Of a DNA stretch of 64,000 bases, positions 61,464 through 64,000 are shown in pieces. The stretch covers positions 5,093,976 through 5,157,975 of the forward strand of contig CM072889.1 of assembly GCA_037013685.1 (NCBI GenBank). The letters run 5' to 3'. Below the pieces are notes generated by a model. The model did no database searches. It saw only the letters and a list, made by a program, of their open reading frames with translations, and had not been told where the DNA came from. The translations under genes and the position numbers were made by a program. Source of the DNA: Acridotheres tristis. Taxonomy: Eukaryota; Chordata; Aves; Passeriformes; Sturnidae. Each line of letters opens with the position of its first letter. Position 1 is the stretch's first letter.

Positions 61464-64000
61464 GTAAGCTGAGCCCTGAGGGTTTATACATGGCAATACA
61501 CAAATGTAAAAATGAATGCAAACTGTGTCTGTGCTCTGAGGCACTTTGCAATTACCTGGGGGCTACAAGACCACAGGAACCATGTTCTATTGCAATTGCT
61601 CCCTGTGGGAGTTTTTCAGAAAGATGCTGTATGTTTGAAATTCTCAGCATGTCCAGGTTTCACCAAACTGTCTGAGGCTTCATTTAGGCAAGGGCGTTTC
61701 AGAATTCAGTTTTATGTATCTCATTAATGGTGTTAGAAATGCCTTTGGACCGTGCCTTGGAAGTGGTATGGGACTTACAGTTTTTGATTCAGTTCTTTGC
61801 TTTGCTGAATCACCCTGTCTGACCCTGGGCAAGTCACCAAACCTCTTTGGGTTGGATTTATCCCACCTAACTTCTGATAGTTAATGAGACACAAAGTAGT
61901 CACGCTGCTGCCTAAGGCTTCCTGAATAGTTAATGGACAAACATGTGGCATTTCTACATCGCTGTACATAGCTCTTCCCCTTGAATAAAGAGAAAGCTTC
62001 CAGCGTCTGCTCTCTCAGCTAGGGTGTTTCAGTTAGTTTGTCTACATGTGTGTGAGATGCAACCACTGAATTCTTTGCTTTTGCTCCTATCTATAAAATG
62101 AAGAGTGCTTGCTTTTTCTCCTCTTTTCTCACCCTAGTTATTCTCTCAGACAAGTACTGTCTGCAGCAATACAGGTCTATTCAAATGCAGCCTTGATTTC
62201 CATTTTCTAAATTCAGCAGTTGGGCCCTTTCGTTGCTGTAATAATACAAATAATAATAGAAGCTCTCCCTGTTTCTGCCTTGCATCAGTCAGATTTCATT
62301 TCCTCTGCCAAACTAAGGGGCAATCTAATTTGCATTAACACAGGGGCAGCCATTAATGATTTTGGAATTAAAAGTAGAACCTTATTTCCAGATTAAAGTT
62401 AATGTATACCCCTGGCAGGACTCTGAGTGATAGGAATCTGTCTAGGAGGATGATTGGCATGTGCATTACATGGAAATGGTCCTGTTCTATGGATGTTTCC
62501 TCCCTCCCTGTTAAGCAGCCTTCAGCCACTGTTCAAACTAAGCCTCTATGGCTGCAGCATTTTAATTCTTGTGACTGGGTGCTGAGTGTTGAGGGCTTTT
62601 AAGAGTTCCTAAGAGCATACTGCCTGCCTGCAAATGCTTTGCTCTCATGGAAATACATCAAACAAATGAAGCAGGCTGAGTTCAGAAGTATGTATACCCC
62701 CCATTCTAGCTGGAGTTAGTTGGCGTTTTGTTTTTCAGCGTTCTGATTCTGAAATTTCCTGATTTATTTTTTCATTAGATATTTTTTATTAGATTTTTCT
62801 CTATCAATTTAGGTACAAGAGTCTCCACAACTTGCCCACACTCTTATCATGCCTGAAAGCTCAAAAACCCAATAAGAATTTTCTCGTAACACAACAAAAG
62901 ATTTCCTTTTTAAATGTCACCTTCCCTCAACAAATTGATCCAAACTATGTGATTCTAAATGTTTTGTTATTGCCACCTTGGCCTGCTTTTTTCTCCCAGT
63001 TTTTACAAGGAGACTGTAATGCCATGGCTCTCTGAGGATGCAGAATGCAGAAAATGACCATGGTACCTGCAGTGTTTGTCTTCAGACAAGGCTGACATCT
63101 AGACACTGTTGTCAGGAATAAATACTAGAGTGACATTTTTGTAGACTGAGCCAAAAATATTGTCTCATTTTAAGACAAAGGAGAATGACAGCTACTGCTC
63201 TCAGAAGAAAAGCTTAATCAAAGCTCAATTCCCTCTTATAATTAAGTCTTCAGAATTGATACATGACACATTCAAGGATGGCATTTTTAATTTAATTAAT
63301 TTTCTAAGGACTAAAAAACTAGCTCTGATTAAAAAGTACAGTATGCCAAGCAAAACTTCCAGAACCATACTAAGAATTCTCTGCCTGTGATGCTGCAAGA
63401 GCCCAGCAGGCCCTGGGAGTTACAGCAGCACTGCTAGTAGGAGCAAAATGCAACCTTATGAATGCCTGGCTCCTCTCCCTGCATTTCCTTGAGAGCTGGT
63501 ACACAGGGCTGAAGGTTAAACAACGGAGGACAGGAATGAGACCTTGAATTGTTGCATTATCTTTAATTATCCCTATTTGAGAAGAGGTTCCCACTGTTGT
63601 TTTATTGTGTCATCCTCTGTAATGTAGAATGGATCTCAGTGAAAATGGTCCCCAAGGATAAATTTTGTTTACTCTTATGTTTCTGATGCTTGCTACCTTT
63701 GTCCTTTCCATCCATTCAAACAATAAATTGATTCCCAAGTAAAAGAAAATCAAAGGTACAAATCGTATGATACGAATCATATGTTCACATGCGCTGTTCA
63801 GACGGGTTGATGTCCAGGTGTTTGTCTCCAGAAGTTCTCCAGCTGCTCTCAAGGACTTTCCATCCTGCCCTACAGCTTAGTTGGGTATTTTGATGCTTAT
63901 CACCTCATGAAGATGGTACAAGGACAAGAGTGGTGGAGAGAGTGCATTAAACCAGACTATGATTTTGCATTTCTTCTGATGAGCTTTATAGAACTCAGTC

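Larger units (their letters stand above)
58934..64000. other. Non-coding AT-rich sequence to window end
   Basis: It contains the exon-like segments at 59900 and 61372, a short tgcctt repeat at 59551-59568 and a stretch at 62216-62400 with several attaa/taat words that could be regulatory. Nothing else is recognised up to the right edge. Confidence 0.55.

Overview
This window looks like vertebrate nuclear DNA, most likely from a bird. It is AT-rich and CpG-poor, has many short homopolymer and AT tracts, and contains no long open reading frame. The taxonomic clue is CR1-type LINE sequence. A 5'-truncated plus-strand copy lies at about 34945-36452, a minus-strand 3'-end fragment at about 40157-40345, and two short 3'-end remnants meet at 15208-15285. 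Their 3' ends carry the usual CR1 terminus (a 'ttggactagatgatctt...ttccaacc' block followed by a short ATTCTATG/ATTCTGTG-like tail). CR1 also dominates crocodilian and turtle genomes, so 'bird' is an inference from tail type and low repeat density.

I recognise no protein-coding gene, tRNA, rRNA, CRISPR array or bacterial-type operon. The window reads as intergenic desert or the inside of one or more large introns. The longest ATG-initiated frame is 154 codons, which is within what chance and CR1 remnants produce. I list several exon-like segments (good polypyrimidine/AG acceptor, consensus donor, open frame between them) on both strands. None encodes a protein I recognise, and decoy exons of this quality are common in 64 kb of vertebrate DNA, so they are leads rather than gene calls. 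The most protein-like are 3371-3544 (minus), 6316-6409, 58833-58933 and 59900-60040 (plus).

Layout: 1-15207 is mostly unique AT-rich sequence with small tandem duplications (8001-8060, 12254-12315) and a hairpin (10935-10954). 15208-16789 holds the CR1 tail-to-tail remnant, a homeodomain/POU-motif-rich stretch that may be a conserved enhancer, and a 52-bp tandem duplication. 16790-33814 is unique sequence with an AT dinucleotide tract at 29041-29130. 33815-34600 is a strikingly T/G-rich, strand-asymmetric block, followed by the largest CR1 copy. 36456-64000 is again mostly unique, interrupted by the minus-strand CR1 fragment, a GC-richer block ending in AATAAA (44320-44790) and small CpG clusters (47700-47735, 50683-50707).

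No genes can be shown to work together here. The supported content is retrotransposon remnants, simple repeats, local duplications and candidate regulatory or exon-like segments.
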